Of a stretch of 54,538 bases of DNA, positions 43,862 to 52,140 are shown piece after piece. The notes beneath the pieces are model-generated. The model saw only the letters and a program-made list of their open reading frames with translations, was not told the DNA's origin and searched no databases. Source of the stretch: Anaerolineales bacterium (lineage in GTDB: Bacteria; Chloroflexota; Anaerolineae; Anaerolineales; UBA4823); the NCBI GenBank assembly GCA_020060465.1, contig JAGVAD010000013.1, positions 1 through 54,538 on the forward strand, given 5' to 3'. Made by a program: the position numbers and the translations under genes. How positions within the stretch are numbered: the first letter of the stretch is position 1; each line of letters begins with the position of its first letter.

Positions 43862-44272
43862 TCAGGATGTTGCAGAGATCGGCGTATAAAAGGTGGTCTT
43901 AAGCGCAGCGCTGGAGCCTGTACACATGCGCTGCACCACGCTCAGCAGTTCGCCAGCCGAAGCATTCCTTGTCAATGCATAGTGCGCCCCTAAAGACTGA
44001 GCCTTTTCGATCAGGCGGAAATCATCCACCAACGCCAGGCGACGGGCAGCCGGCCATTGGCGGGCGGCGCGGGCAAGCGCCTCCTCTCCTGTCCTTCCCA
44101 GCGCGCCTAAATCTACCAGCACTACTTCCGGCGTGGGGATATTGCTTAATCCGGGGATGTTTCCATCCGAAAGGAACAATTTCGAACAGCGCAGCGTTTT
44201 AAGCAAGGCAGCCAGACTCTGGCGATCCCGCCCAGGGCCGGCGATGATTAGAATAGACGCCGCGCTGTCCAT
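43862..44272 (-). CDS. Degenerate response-regulator receiver-like protein
   Basis: About 136 aa from MDSAASILIIAGPGRDRQSLAALLK. The alternation of strands and helices and the phospho-acceptor-like Asp (PEVVLVDLGALGRTGEEALAR) match a receiver domain. The usual acidic pair after strand 1 is AG, and the Lys/Thr switch residues are not obvious (RLALVDDFRLIEKA, AHYALTRNASAGELLSVVQ). No output domain is present. It may be a pseudo-receiver. It lies 22 bp beyond the TlpA-like gene on the same strand, so it is probably co-transcribed. Confidence 0.6.
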   Translation of the reverse strand: MDSAASILIIAGPGRDRQSLAALLKTLRCSKLFLSDGNIPGLSNIPTPEVVLVDLGALGRTGEEALARAARQWPAARRLALVDDFRLIEKAQSLGAHYALTRNASAGELLSVVQRMCTGSSAALKTTFYTPISATS

Positions 44273-44294
44273 AGCCAGGAGAACCTTAATAAAC

Positions 44295-45107
44295 TTAAAG
44301 ATCACCCGCCAGCAAATCTTCGACGTGAGCTCGCAGATCCGCTTCGGTAGAGTCGCCCATTTTGATAAAACGGATTACCCCATAGGCGTCAATGTAATAG
44401 GTGGTGGGAAGAAACAGGGCTTCATAAGCGTCGGCGAATTGATCGCCATTGTCCAGCAAAACTGGCAAGGTCATAGCCTTTTCGCTGACCATTGCCTGAA
44501 CTTTGTCCAGGCTGTCCTGCCCGATGGCGTTCACGGTAAGGACCAACAGTCCCTGCGATTGATACTCACGGTAAAGCTGTTCCAGGATGGGAAGTTCCTT
44601 CTGGCATGGGATGCACCAGGTAGCCCAATAGCTGATCACAATCGGCCGTCCGACCAATTCGCTCAGGTGGACTGCTTGACCATCCAGGGTTTGCAGCGTG
44701 AACTCTGGCGCCCGCGCCCCAACTCGGGGTTGAGTTGGCAACGCCATAGCTGCGGCAGCGGCGGCTGGATCAACAGTCTCTGCGCCTTGCGGAGCGCCAT
44801 CCGACGGGGCAGGCAAAGCGGGGCTTTCCTGAGGCACCACCGCCTGAGCGGGTAATTCAGGGGCTGCTGGATTTGCCGACTCAGCCAGATTGCCAGTTTT
44901 TGCAGCAGCCTTCGGTAACTCCTGAGCGGAGTTGCCTTGTGGCTGCCGCAAGTCAAGAGCTGCGTCTTTGAGGGTTGAATTGTTTGAGGGAGCATTCCCG
45001 CCAGAGCAGGCGGTAAGGAAAAGAAGTAAGGTCAGGTTGAGGGTGATAAGGATACGAATCGTATGAGAAGCGTTTTGATGCGCCATTGGTAACGTTTTAA
45101 GCTCCAT
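44295..45107 (-). CDS. TlpA/ResA-like thioredoxin-fold lipoprotein
   Basis: About 270 aa from the ATG at 45107. The N-terminus ends in a lipobox (LLLFLTAC-SG), so it is probably lipid-anchored outside the membrane. A Pro/Ala/Gln-rich spacer of roughly 100 residues leads to a redoxin domain: APEFTLQTLDGQAVHLSELVGRPIVISYWATWCIPCQKELPIL with the CxxC redox pair WCIPC, and FLPTTYYIDAYGVI with the cis-Pro Thr-Thr region. Such proteins reduce disulfides, for example in cytochrome c maturation. No thiol partner is in the neighbourhood. An ATG at 45086 is an alternative start; a promoter (45181-45208) lies upstream. Confidence 0.85.
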   Translation of the reverse strand: MELKTLPMAHQNASHTIRILITLNLTLLLFLTACSGGNAPSNNSTLKDAALDLRQPQGNSAQELPKAAAKTGNLAESANPAAPELPAQAVVPQESPALPAPSDGAPQGAETVDPAAAAAAMALPTQPRVGARAPEFTLQTLDGQAVHLSELVGRPIVISYWATWCIPCQKELPILEQLYREYQSQGLLVLTVNAIGQDSLDKVQAMVSEKAMTLPVLLDNGDQFADAYEALFLPTTYYIDAYGVIRFIKMGDSTEADLRAHVEDLLAGDL

Positions 45108-45180
45108 AATCTGGTTGAAAAGATAATCGTTGTAGGTCTTCTTCGTATTTTCGCGCCAACGAATGGCGAGCAATATTGCA

Positions 45181-45208
45181 ATTATAACGGTTAGGTAGTG
45201 CTGGGCAA
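45181..45208 (-). promoter_or_regulatory. Promoter of the TlpA-like gene
   Basis: The minus strand has TATAAT at 45186-45181 and TTGCCC at 45208-45203 with a 16-bp spacer. Start near 45174, giving a leader of about 65 nt. Confidence 0.5.
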
Positions 45209-45270
45209 GCGACAAATGTCGTAACTGGAACGATCCAACACAGGGGGTGATTATACTCGGTAATCCATCT

Positions 45271-45945
45271 CTAACCCGCAGCCGCCGCGCGCAGAGCGGT
45301 CAGATTGGCCGCGATGCTGGCTTGCGAATTGAAAATGGCCGTCCCGGCGACCAATATGGTGGCGCCGGCGGCGACGATTTGGGCAGCGTTATGAACGCCG
45401 ACGCCGCCATCCACTTCGACTTCTACATGCTGCAAACCCCGTTCCGCGAGCAATTCCCGCAGCCGGGCAATGCGCCGGCTGCTGGCTGGGATATATTCCT
45501 GACCGCCAAATCCTGGATTGACCGACATAATTAAAACCAAATCCACCTCGTCCAGAATCTCCTCCAGCGTAACCAACGGCGTGGCTGGATTAAGCGTGAC
45601 GCCTGCCTGCACGCCCAGAGCCTTAATCTGCTGCATGGTGCGGTTCAGGTGGGGGCAGGTTTCGACATGCACCGTAATCGAATCCGCGCCGGCGCGGGCG
45701 AAGTCTGGGATCAGCCTTTCCGGCTTTTCAATCATTAAATGAACATCTAAGGTTACACCGGCGGCTGCAGTGAGCGGCTTGACCGCCTCCACCACCAATG
45801 GGCCGACGGTTAGATTAGGCACGAAATGCCCGTCCATCACATCTACGTGGATGTATTCTGCTCCGGCGGCGATAGCCTGGCTCACCTGGTCGCCCAGGCG
45901 GGAGAAATCCGCTGAGAGAATTGAAGGCGCAATTTTAACCATCAT
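45271..45945 (-). CDS. rpe: Ribulose-phosphate 3-epimerase
   Basis: 224 aa. Motifs: KIAPSILSADFSRLGDQV, YIHVDVMDGHFVPNLTVGP, VHLMIEKPERLIPDFARAGADSITVHVE, VLIMSVNPGFGGQEY and VEVDGGVGVHNAAQIVAAGATILVAGTAIF. All metal- and phosphate-binding residues of the (beta/alpha)8 epimerase are present. It interconverts ribulose-5-P and xylulose-5-P. The start overlaps the rpiA stop by ATGA, so translation is coupled to rpiA and two pentose isomerases are made together. Confidence 0.96.
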   Translation of the reverse strand: MMVKIAPSILSADFSRLGDQVSQAIAAGAEYIHVDVMDGHFVPNLTVGPLVVEAVKPLTAAAGVTLDVHLMIEKPERLIPDFARAGADSITVHVETCPHLNRTMQQIKALGVQAGVTLNPATPLVTLEEILDEVDLVLIMSVNPGFGGQEYIPASSRRIARLRELLAERGLQHVEVEVDGGVGVHNAAQIVAAGATILVAGTAIFNSQASIAANLTALRAAAAG

Positions 45946-46628
45946 CTGCCTCGTTCCAGCGTACGAACGCCGTCCTGCCCAGCGACGATCACCTGCTGCG
46001 CCATATCCAAAAACAGGCCATGTTCAACGATGCCGGGGCGATCTGCCAGCCGGCGCGCCAGAATATAAGGATCAGGAATGCCCCCCTCAAACCAGCAGCG
46101 CGCCAGATAATTGCTATTGTCGGTGCGCGCTGGCGAACCGTCCGTCTCCAGCCATAGCTCAGCGCGGCATCCCAGGCTGTTGAGCCAGCGAACATGTGCT
46201 TGAGCTTCGAAAGGTACAATCTCTATCGGCAAGGGGCCTTTGCCGCCCAGCCGCGGCGTCAGTTTGCTCTCGTCCACAATGACCACGAATCGTCGGGCGT
46301 GAATCTCCACGATTTTCTCGCGCAGCAGGGCGCGGCCCAACCCTTTGATCAGGTTTAGTTGAGCATCTACCTCATCTGCGCCATCCACCGCCAAATCTAA
46401 CTCATTGACCTCGCTGAGCGAGATTAATGGGATGCCCCAGCGGCGCGCCCGCTCCGCGCTGGCTTCGGAAGTTGGCACGCCGCGCACCTGGCGAAGTTCG
46501 CCGGATTTTAAGCGCTCGCCGAGCAGGTCAATAAAGTAACCCGCGGTTGCGCCCGTACCCAAACCGAGTGTCATACCGCTCTTGACCTCTTCGATGGCGC
46601 GCTGCGCCGCCTGCAGACGTAAGTCCAT
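45942..46628 (-). CDS. rpiA: Ribose-5-phosphate isomerase A
   Basis: 228 aa from the ATG at 46628. Motifs: TLGLGTGATAGYFIDLLGER, LAVDGADEVDAQLNLIKGLGRALLREKIVE and KLTPRLGGKGPLPIEIVPF. These are the conserved sugar-phosphate loop and catalytic Asp/Lys/Glu residues. It interconverts ribose-5-P and ribulose-5-P. The ATG at 46628 is preferred because ggagag lies 9 bp upstream; an earlier in-frame codon at 46673 lies within the promoter. Operon with rpe, which it overlaps. Confidence 0.95.
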   Translation of the reverse strand: MDLRLQAAQRAIEEVKSGMTLGLGTGATAGYFIDLLGERLKSGELRQVRGVPTSEASAERARRWGIPLISLSEVNELDLAVDGADEVDAQLNLIKGLGRALLREKIVEIHARRFVVIVDESKLTPRLGGKGPLPIEIVPFEAQAHVRWLNSLGCRAELWLETDGSPARTDNSNYLARCWFEGGIPDPYILARRLADRPGIVEHGLFLDMAQQVIVAGQDGVRTLERGR

Positions 46629-46662
46629 GTACGGTCTCTCCAATTGATCTTCAGATAATTTG

Positions 46663-46690
46663 GTTATAAACATCCCGCAGGTTGTTGCAA
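46663..46690 (-). promoter_or_regulatory. Promoter of the rpiA-rpe operon
   Basis: The minus strand has TATAAC at 46668-46663 and TTGCAA at 46690-46685 with a 16-bp spacer, directly upstream of the rpiA ribosome site. Confidence 0.5.
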
Positions 46691-46823
46691 GGGTGGATGA
46701 TTATCCGTCCTTACGTCCAAAGAACCGGTTGGTTTTAGGAAACCAGCGAGGCGTTTTGTCCGATTACAGTCTTTCTTCCGCGTGGAAATTGCAGAGCGCT
46801 TCAATTGTAATACTGAAATGGCT

Positions 46824-47321
46824 TCATTCGATTTCGATCAGCACCTGGCCCAGAGTAACCCGCTGGCCTGGGGCGACGCACAATTCTTTGATCCGACCAG
46901 AACGCGGGGCGCGGATCTCGTTTTCCATCTTCATCGCCTCCAACACCAGCAAAGGCTGTCCTAATTCCACCTCATCCCCTTGCGCTGCCAACACCTGAGT
47001 GATTTGGCCTGGAATGGGCGCTTTGATACGTCCATCGCTGATCGGCGGTCGGGGCAAGGTTGTTTCCTGATCTTCTATTTCCAGTGAATGGATGCCCCAC
47101 GACGAACGCACCCATTCCAGGTCGGGATCTACCATCACCTCATAGGGGCGCTCGTTGACAATAAACCACTCCATTTCTTGCATTGGGCTAAGCAAATCGG
47201 GGGCATCCACCGTCAGAGCTTCGCCATCCACATAGACGATGATCCGCGTCTGGCCGTTAGCCAGCAGATCCAGCTCGACCTCGTAGGTATATCCATCCAC
47301 TGTAACAGAAAGTCTGCTCAT
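46824..47321 (-). CDS. Biotin carboxyl carrier protein of an acyl-CoA carboxylase
   Basis: 165 aa. The C-terminal 75 residues are a biotinyl domain with the biotin-Lys motif LLVLEAMKMENEIRAP. The N-terminal half (VTVDGYTYEVELDLLANGQTRIIVYVDGE) resembles the linker domain found in propionyl/methylcrotonyl carboxylase alpha chains. It carries CO2 between the biotin carboxylase and carboxyltransferase genes encoded just upstream. Ribosome site ggggagg precedes the ATG. Last gene of a three-gene operon. Confidence 0.93.
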   Translation of the reverse strand: MSRLSVTVDGYTYEVELDLLANGQTRIIVYVDGEALTVDAPDLLSPMQEMEWFIVNERPYEVMVDPDLEWVRSSWGIHSLEIEDQETTLPRPPISDGRIKAPIPGQITQVLAAQGDEVELGQPLLVLEAMKMENEIRAPRSGRIKELCVAPGQRVTLGQVLIEIE

Positions 47322-47337
47322 GCTGAGACGCCTCCCC

Positions 47338-48822
47338 TCACTGCGGCAGCCGACGGCTTTCTCGATGCCAGCCGCTCATCAAACGCTCCGGGCGCGCCGG
47401 CAGAAAGACGCGTTTCTTGCGCAGATAAGTCAGAGCGGCGATGGCTGCCAGATCGCGATAAGCCACCTGCCCCGCTGCGGGTTCTTCCTCGAAAGGACTG
47501 GGCAGGAAATCGGTAGTGTACATTCCATCCACAAAATCCGGGTGTTCGACGATGCGCTGCACCAGCGGCAGGTTGGTGGGTGTGCCGGTCAGTTGGCATT
47601 CGCGCAGCGCCTGGCGCATACGGCTCAGACAATCCTGGCGATTGGCGCCCCACACCACCAGCTTGGCAATCAGGGGGTCATATTCGGCGGGGATGTAGCA
47701 GCCACAGTACACGTAGGTATCCACGCGCACGCCTGGGCCGCCCGGAAGACGCACCATTTGCAGATGGCCAGGGCGCGGCATGAACTGCCGCCAGGGATCT
47801 TCGGCGCTGATGCGGCATTGCATCGCCCAACCGTCCAGACGCAGCCGCTCCTGGGTCAATTCCAGCTTTTCCCCTGCGGCCAGGCGCATTTGCAGCGCCA
47901 ACAAATCCACGCCGGTGAGCATCTCGGTCAACGGATGCTCGATTTGAATGCGCGGCTTGATTTCAGTGAAATAGAACCGACCTTGTTCATCCACCAGAAA
48001 CTCAACGGTTGCCACATTCTGCAACTCGAACAGGCGCGCTACTTCCAGAGCAGTTTGCCAAAGCTCGCGCCGCTGCTTCGGCGTCAGGCAGGGCGCTGGC
48101 GCTTCCTCCACCAATTTCTGGTTGCCGTAACGCAGCGATCCTTCGCGTTCGCCCAGGTGGATCACCCGCCCATCCTGGTCGCCGACGATCTGAACCCCGA
48201 TCTGATGGGCAGGCAGGATCAACTTTTCTAAATAGATGCTACGGTCGCCATAAATGGCTTGCGCTTCCGCCTGGGCGGCTTGCGTCGCCCGCTCCAGGCG
48301 CTCCTGTGACCAGACGATACGCTCGCCGCGACCACGCCCGCCGCGGCTGGATTTGACCACCACCGGATAGCCCAGGCTCTCGGCTTCGGCGGAGATCGCC
48401 TCCATTTCGCCGTTGACGAAGGAGAGGCGGGAGCGCGGCGGCGTAGGGAAGCCAGCCGCTTCGGCGCGTTGCAGGGCTTCCAGCTTTTGCCGCGCTGCGC
48501 CCACCACCTCTGCCGGTGGGCCGATGAAGGTTACGCCAGCCTGGGCGCAGGCGCGGATAAAATCTTCGCGTTCGGCAAGGAAACCATAACCGGTGTGGAC
48601 GGCGTCGGCGCCTTTTTCCAGGGCGACGCGCAGCACAGCCTGTTGATCGGTGAAGCCGGACAGGTCATCTATCTGCACACATTCATCCGCCAGACGCACA
48701 TGCAGCGAGCCACGGTCAGCCGATTGATACAGGACCACGGTCTCCAGCCCAAGCGCGCGACAGGCGCGCAGGATGCGGACGGCGATCTCTCCACGATTGG
48801 CAATCAGCACTTTATGAAACAT
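47338..48822 (-). CDS. Biotin carboxylase subunit of an acyl-CoA carboxylase, unusual active-site Lys
   Basis: 494 aa. It opens with MFHKVLIANRGEIAVRILRACR; the ATP-grasp region has VKSSRGGRGRGERIV, ATVEFLVDEQGRFYFTEIKPRIQIEHPLTEM (read in parts) and GPGVRVDTYVYCGCYIPAEYDPLIAKLV. The usual EMNTRxQVEHxVTE motif reads EIKPRIQIEHPLTE, with Lys where the active-site Asn (Asn290 in the E. coli enzyme) is normally found. The Gly-rich loop is also altered (RGGRGRG). The Glu, Arg, Gln and later Arg are kept. It may be a natural variant subfamily. A ggaggt ribosome site lies upstream. Middle gene of the operon. Confidence 0.9.
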   Translation of the reverse strand: MFHKVLIANRGEIAVRILRACRALGLETVVLYQSADRGSLHVRLADECVQIDDLSGFTDQQAVLRVALEKGADAVHTGYGFLAEREDFIRACAQAGVTFIGPPAEVVGAARQKLEALQRAEAAGFPTPPRSRLSFVNGEMEAISAEAESLGYPVVVKSSRGGRGRGERIVWSQERLERATQAAQAEAQAIYGDRSIYLEKLILPAHQIGVQIVGDQDGRVIHLGEREGSLRYGNQKLVEEAPAPCLTPKQRRELWQTALEVARLFELQNVATVEFLVDEQGRFYFTEIKPRIQIEHPLTEMLTGVDLLALQMRLAAGEKLELTQERLRLDGWAMQCRISAEDPWRQFMPRPGHLQMVRLPGGPGVRVDTYVYCGCYIPAEYDPLIAKLVVWGANRQDCLSRMRQALRECQLTGTPTNLPLVQRIVEHPDFVDGMYTTDFLPSPFEEEPAAGQVAYRDLAAIAALTYLRKKRVFLPARPERLMSGWHRESRRLPQ

Positions 48823-48861
48823 ACCACCTCCAAATCTTGCAGAACATCAGCCGCCCCAAGC

Positions 48862-50409
48862 TCACATCGGAGAGATGCCATGTTTTTTAGGGGCGTGGCG
48901 TTCACGTTTGGACAGGCTCAACTCTAAAGCGCGGATCAGCACCCGACGCGTGTCGCGCGGTTCGATCACATCGTCAATCAATCCTCTGGCGGCGGCCACA
49001 TAAGGGTTGTTGAAGCGCGCTTCGTAATCTTCGACTAACTCTTTGCGACGTTGCGCCGGGTCTGGGGCGTTTTTAAGCTCGGAGCGGAACAGGATGTTCA
49101 CTGCGCCCTCCGCGCCCATCACGGCGATTTCGGCGTTTGGCCAGGCGTAGAGCAAATCGCCGCGCAGCCCTTTACTGCTCATCACACAATAAGCGCCGCC
49201 ATAGCTTTTGCGCAGGATGACCATCAACTTCGGTACGGTGGCTTCGCTGTAGGCGTAGATCATGCGCGCCCCGTTGCGGATAATGCCGCCATATTCCTGG
49301 TCTTTGCCTGGCAGGAACCCTGGCACATCCTGTAAGGTGACCAAAGGAATGTTATAGGCGTCGCAGACGCGGATAAAGTGAGAAGCTTTCACCGATGCGT
49401 TGATGTCAATGCAGCCGGCCAGCACCATCGGCTGGTTGGCAACAATCCCCACCACCCAGCCGTTCAAACGGGCGAAACCAACGACGATGTTTTCCGCCCA
49501 TAGAGCATGGATCTCAAAGAAGCGACCGTCGTCCACCAGGCTGGCAATCACCTGGCGCACATCGTATGGCTTGTGGCGCGCCACTGGCACAATGCGCTCC
49601 AGCTCGGGGCAACGGCGCTGTGGATCGTCGGTGGGCTGCACATAGGGCGGGTCATCCTGGTTGTTGGAGGGCAAATAACTCAACAGCTCCCGCACGCTGT
49701 TCAGACAAGAACGATCGTCTGGGGCCAGATAATGGCACACGCCGCTGCGCACGCTATGCACCACGCCGCCGCCCAATTCCTCCTGGCTGACTTCTTCCTG
49801 CATCACAGCTTTGACCACATCTGGGCCGGTGATAAACATGTAGCTGTTCTCGGTCATGAAAATGAAGTCGGTCAGAGCAGGCGAATAGACCGCTCCGCCC
49901 GCGCACGGCCCCATAATGATCGAAATCTGCGGGATGACCCCAGAGGCTTCGCAATTAGCGTCGAAGATGCGCGCATAGCCAGCCAGGCTATCTACGCCTT
50001 CTTGAATGCGAGCGCCGCCCGAGTCGTTGATGGCGATGAAGGGGCATCCGTATTGCAGCGCCATGCGCATAGCTTTTACGATCTTGGCTGCGTGCATCTC
50101 GCCCAGCGAGCCGCCCATCACCGCTGCATCCTGAGAGGCAACCACCACATGCCGCCCATGTATGTGACCAAATCCGGTGATCACGCCGTCGCCGTAACGA
50201 GAGCGCTTGCCGCCTAGATAGGTCTCCTGACGCGGCAGAGCCAGGGCGTCAATCTCTTCAAATGTCCCCGGGTCGAACAATGCGTGGATGCGCTCACGGG
50301 CAGTGAGACGGCCTTTGCTGTGTTGCGCCTCGGCTTCCTGCGGCGTTCCACGTGAAATTTCTTTGCGTTTCCTCAGCTCCGAAATAAACGACTCCATACT
50401 TTGCGCCAT
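48862..50409 (-). CDS. Acyl-CoA (probably propionyl-CoA) carboxylase carboxyltransferase subunit
   Basis: 515 aa, the usual length. Two ClpP/crotonase-fold halves: FIAINDSGGARIQEGVDSLAGYARIF and ISIIMGPCAGGAVYSPALTDFIFM in the first; GIVANQPMVLAGCIDINASVKASHFIRVCDAYNIPLVTLQDVPGFLPG and KSYGGAYCVMSSKG in the second. It matches PccB/AccD-type carboxyltransferases that carboxylate propionyl- or acetyl-CoA using biotin-CO2. The substrate is not decided by the visible residues. First gene of the operon with biotin carboxylase and carrier downstream. Start ATG at 50409 with a weak agg ribosome site. Confidence 0.94.
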   Translation of the reverse strand: MAQSMESFISELRKRKEISRGTPQEAEAQHSKGRLTARERIHALFDPGTFEEIDALALPRQETYLGGKRSRYGDGVITGFGHIHGRHVVVASQDAAVMGGSLGEMHAAKIVKAMRMALQYGCPFIAINDSGGARIQEGVDSLAGYARIFDANCEASGVIPQISIIMGPCAGGAVYSPALTDFIFMTENSYMFITGPDVVKAVMQEEVSQEELGGGVVHSVRSGVCHYLAPDDRSCLNSVRELLSYLPSNNQDDPPYVQPTDDPQRRCPELERIVPVARHKPYDVRQVIASLVDDGRFFEIHALWAENIVVGFARLNGWVVGIVANQPMVLAGCIDINASVKASHFIRVCDAYNIPLVTLQDVPGFLPGKDQEYGGIIRNGARMIYAYSEATVPKLMVILRKSYGGAYCVMSSKGLRGDLLYAWPNAEIAVMGAEGAVNILFRSELKNAPDPAQRRKELVEDYEARFNNPYVAAARGLIDDVIEPRDTRRVLIRALELSLSKRERHAPKKHGISPM

Positions 50410-50597
50410 ACCAAACCTCGCCGTTTCGTCATCGCCCAGGATTGCAAACCTTGGGCGTCAGGGTTGGGATAAATTGTATCTATCGTAAACTGACAAAAAC
50501 TATCATCACCCTACCGATAACACCGTGAGGGGTAAATGGTTCCTTGATTCGAGTGCGTCAGTGAATTGCGCCCGAAAGGGCAGGCGGCGCGGGGAGG

Positions 50598-50696
50598 TTA
50601 TTTTTCCAGCCGTTCGATTTCTTGCAGCAAGCGCTTGCGCCCTGAGCTTTGGGCAAAGGCGCGCGCCTCTGCCAGGCGTCGTTGTCCTTCTTCTCT
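50598..50696 (-). pseudogene. C-terminal fragment of an unidentified protein (minus strand)
   Basis: About 32 codons ending in TAA at 50600-50598 read as a plausible helical C-terminus (EEGQRRLAEARAFAQSSGRK, LLQEIERLEK) that runs into non-matching sequence upstream. It meets a plus-strand fragment head-on. I interpret this as gene debris beside the cassette array. Confidence 0.4.
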
Positions 50697-50823
50697 GACT
50701 GACGAACGGATCGCCTACAAATACTATATCCTGTCATGGCAACTGGATGAAGCCCAGCGGAAAGGACTGACACGCCCGCAGTTTGTGCGCTACGACCTGA
50801 TGCGGTTGGGGGTTGATCTATAG
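50692..50823 (+). pseudogene. C-terminal fragment of an unidentified protein (plus strand)
   Basis: About 43 codons ending in TAG at 50821-50823 read SSLTDERIAYKYYILSWQLD, then RKGLTRPQFVRYDLMRLGVDL. This is natural-looking protein without its own start or ribosome site. It begins where the minus-strand fragment at 50598-50696 ends. The parent gene is not recognised. Confidence 0.4.
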
Positions 50824-51013
50824 CGCATGGCTTTGGACCCCCAAACATCCACACAGGTTAGCCAGTGAGGCCGAGATTCTAGAGCAACTTGCATTTCGAA
50901 GCTATTTTATTCCCCGTTTCTTCCTGGCCCCTGACGTTTCCATGAATCGGTGGGCAGCTTCTTTGAATGCAAATCTCTCCGGACGCAATTTCCCAGTAAC
51001 TTTAGAGTGATCT
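50824..51013. other. Spacer at the left edge of the cassette array
   Basis: About 190 bp with no supported gene. It contains one GTTAGCC (50857-50863) that could be the remains of a cassette recombination site, but no matching second half is visible. Confidence 0.3.
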
Positions 51014-51499
51014 CTATTTGCGACCAATCCAGCGGTGGACTGTTGCAGTGTACATCCGGTATTCTTCATCGAACTTGGCGGCAAGATAACGTTCCTCCGG
51101 TGCTATGAGAATGTATTGACAGGCAATCATGGACGGTATGAGCAGGATGAGACCCCAAGGAAGATTAAAGGCGAGAGAGATTCCTGCCAAAAGGCAAACA
51201 CCGCCAAGGTAGAGAGGGTTCCTTGAGATAGAGAAGACACCCGTGGAAATGATCTTGCTGGTGGGACGTCCGGGGTCGGTAGGTTGACCATATCGTGCGA
51301 GCTCACGACGCGCAAGGACTACAAGACTAACACCTCCAACAATGAGAATCACGCCTGCGAGTACGCGAACTGGCGTGATCAGTCCGTGTGGGAATGAAAT
51401 AGATAAGACAAATTGCAAGGCTATCGCAACAAGAAAGGGAATACCAAAGACAACTTCGAAGATTTGCCACCAACTCTTATGTGCGACATCATTCGACAT
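51014..51499 (-). CDS. Isoprenylcysteine carboxyl methyltransferase (ICMT)-family membrane protein
   Basis: 161 aa with about four membrane helices (FEVVFGIPFLVAIALQFVL, VLAGVILIVGGVSLVVLA, LAGISLAFNLPWGLILLIPS). The family signature is present: TGVFSISRNPLYLGGVCLL followed by EERYLAAKFDEEYRMYTATVHRWIG, the SAM-binding C-terminal region of ICMT/PEMT-like methyltransferases. The bacterial substrate is unknown. The ATG lies 47 bp after the R' half of the attC-like site at 51546-51684, in the orientation expected for a cassette gene. Confidence 0.8.
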   Translation of the reverse strand: MSNDVAHKSWWQIFEVVFGIPFLVAIALQFVLSISFPHGLITPVRVLAGVILIVGGVSLVVLARRELARYGQPTDPGRPTSKIISTGVFSISRNPLYLGGVCLLAGISLAFNLPWGLILLIPSMIACQYILIAPEERYLAAKFDEEYRMYTATVHRWIGRK

Positions 51500-51545
51500 T
51501 CTGTTTCCAATCTTTCAAATTCCAATTTCTATTCGGAGCAAAGAT

Positions 51546-51684
51546 GCCCAACGATTTGCGCATCAGCCGCCGCGAAGCGCAGCGGAGCGAAGCCGTCAGG
51601 TGCAACACTCCCTGGCAGGCTGGAGCCTGCCTTCCAACCGGATGAACGAGCAAGGTGTACGTTCTTAGCAAGCGCGTGTTAGGC
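51546..51684 (-). repeat. attC-like integron recombination site (139 bp)
   Basis: On the minus strand it starts GCCTAAC-ACGCGC and ends TGCGC-AAATC-GTTGGGC. The outer R''/R' boxes pair (RYYYAAC with GTTRRRY) and the inner L-type boxes share CGCGC/TGCGC. The interior contains the dyad GGCTTCGC...GCGGCGGCTG and a gcaggctccagcctgc hairpin. The stop codon of the preceding gene (TAA) lies inside GCCTAAC. Confidence 0.75.
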
Positions 51685-52140
51685 GGCCATTGCGGAGTCG
51701 TTTCCTGGCTTCACAGGAAATCCTTCCAAGTAAGCAATATAATCTTGTGGCAAGTTGTGTTCACGTGCTCCTGATAGGACTAGCTCCTTATACCAGCTAT
51801 AAGGCCGGGTATCATTTGTCAATTTTTTAGACACATAAGTAAGAGCTTCAATTATGTTTCCGTCAGGTTGCTGTGCTTGAATATTGACACTTTCATATCC
51901 ACCTTCTATTTCGTCCAACCTGTTCTTATCTGAAGAATTTATCTCATACAAGACTCCCCACGTTACGTCTCCAGGACTCTCTACCAGATTGGCCTTTCCC
52001 GAACCATCCTTACTGCGCTTATTAAACACCATTCTCCAATCTTTCACGAAAGCCGGACCGATAATCTCCGCAGAGGCAATCCGTGAACGAAGATGGTCAC
52101 TCGACATATTGGAACCATACGCAAAGTAGTTGACTTTCAT
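51679..52140 (-). CDS. Gamma-glutamylcyclotransferase-like (AIG2/GGCT) cassette protein
   Basis: 153 aa. The opening VNYFAYGSNMSSDHLRSRI carries the YGSN substrate loop of the GGCT fold, and NRLDEIEGGYESVNIQ holds the catalytic-type Glu. Family members form 5-oxoproline from gamma-glutamyl compounds or act on related amides; the substrate here is unknown. Its ATG overlaps the previous gene's TGA (ATGA), so the two share one cassette. Its TAA stop is inside the attC R'' box. Confidence 0.82.
   Translation of the reverse strand: MKVNYFAYGSNMSSDHLRSRIASAEIIGPAFVKDWRMVFNKRSKDGSGKANLVESPGDVTWGVLYEINSSDKNRLDEIEGGYESVNIQAQQPDGNIIEALTYVSKKLTNDTRPYSWYKELVLSGAREHNLPQDYIAYLEGFPVKPGNDSAMAA

Noticed and set aside
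50857..50863. Fifth attC-like site at the left end of the array
   Set aside because: Only one half-box (GTTAGCC) is present; no partner box or inner dyad found within 150 bp on the proper side.
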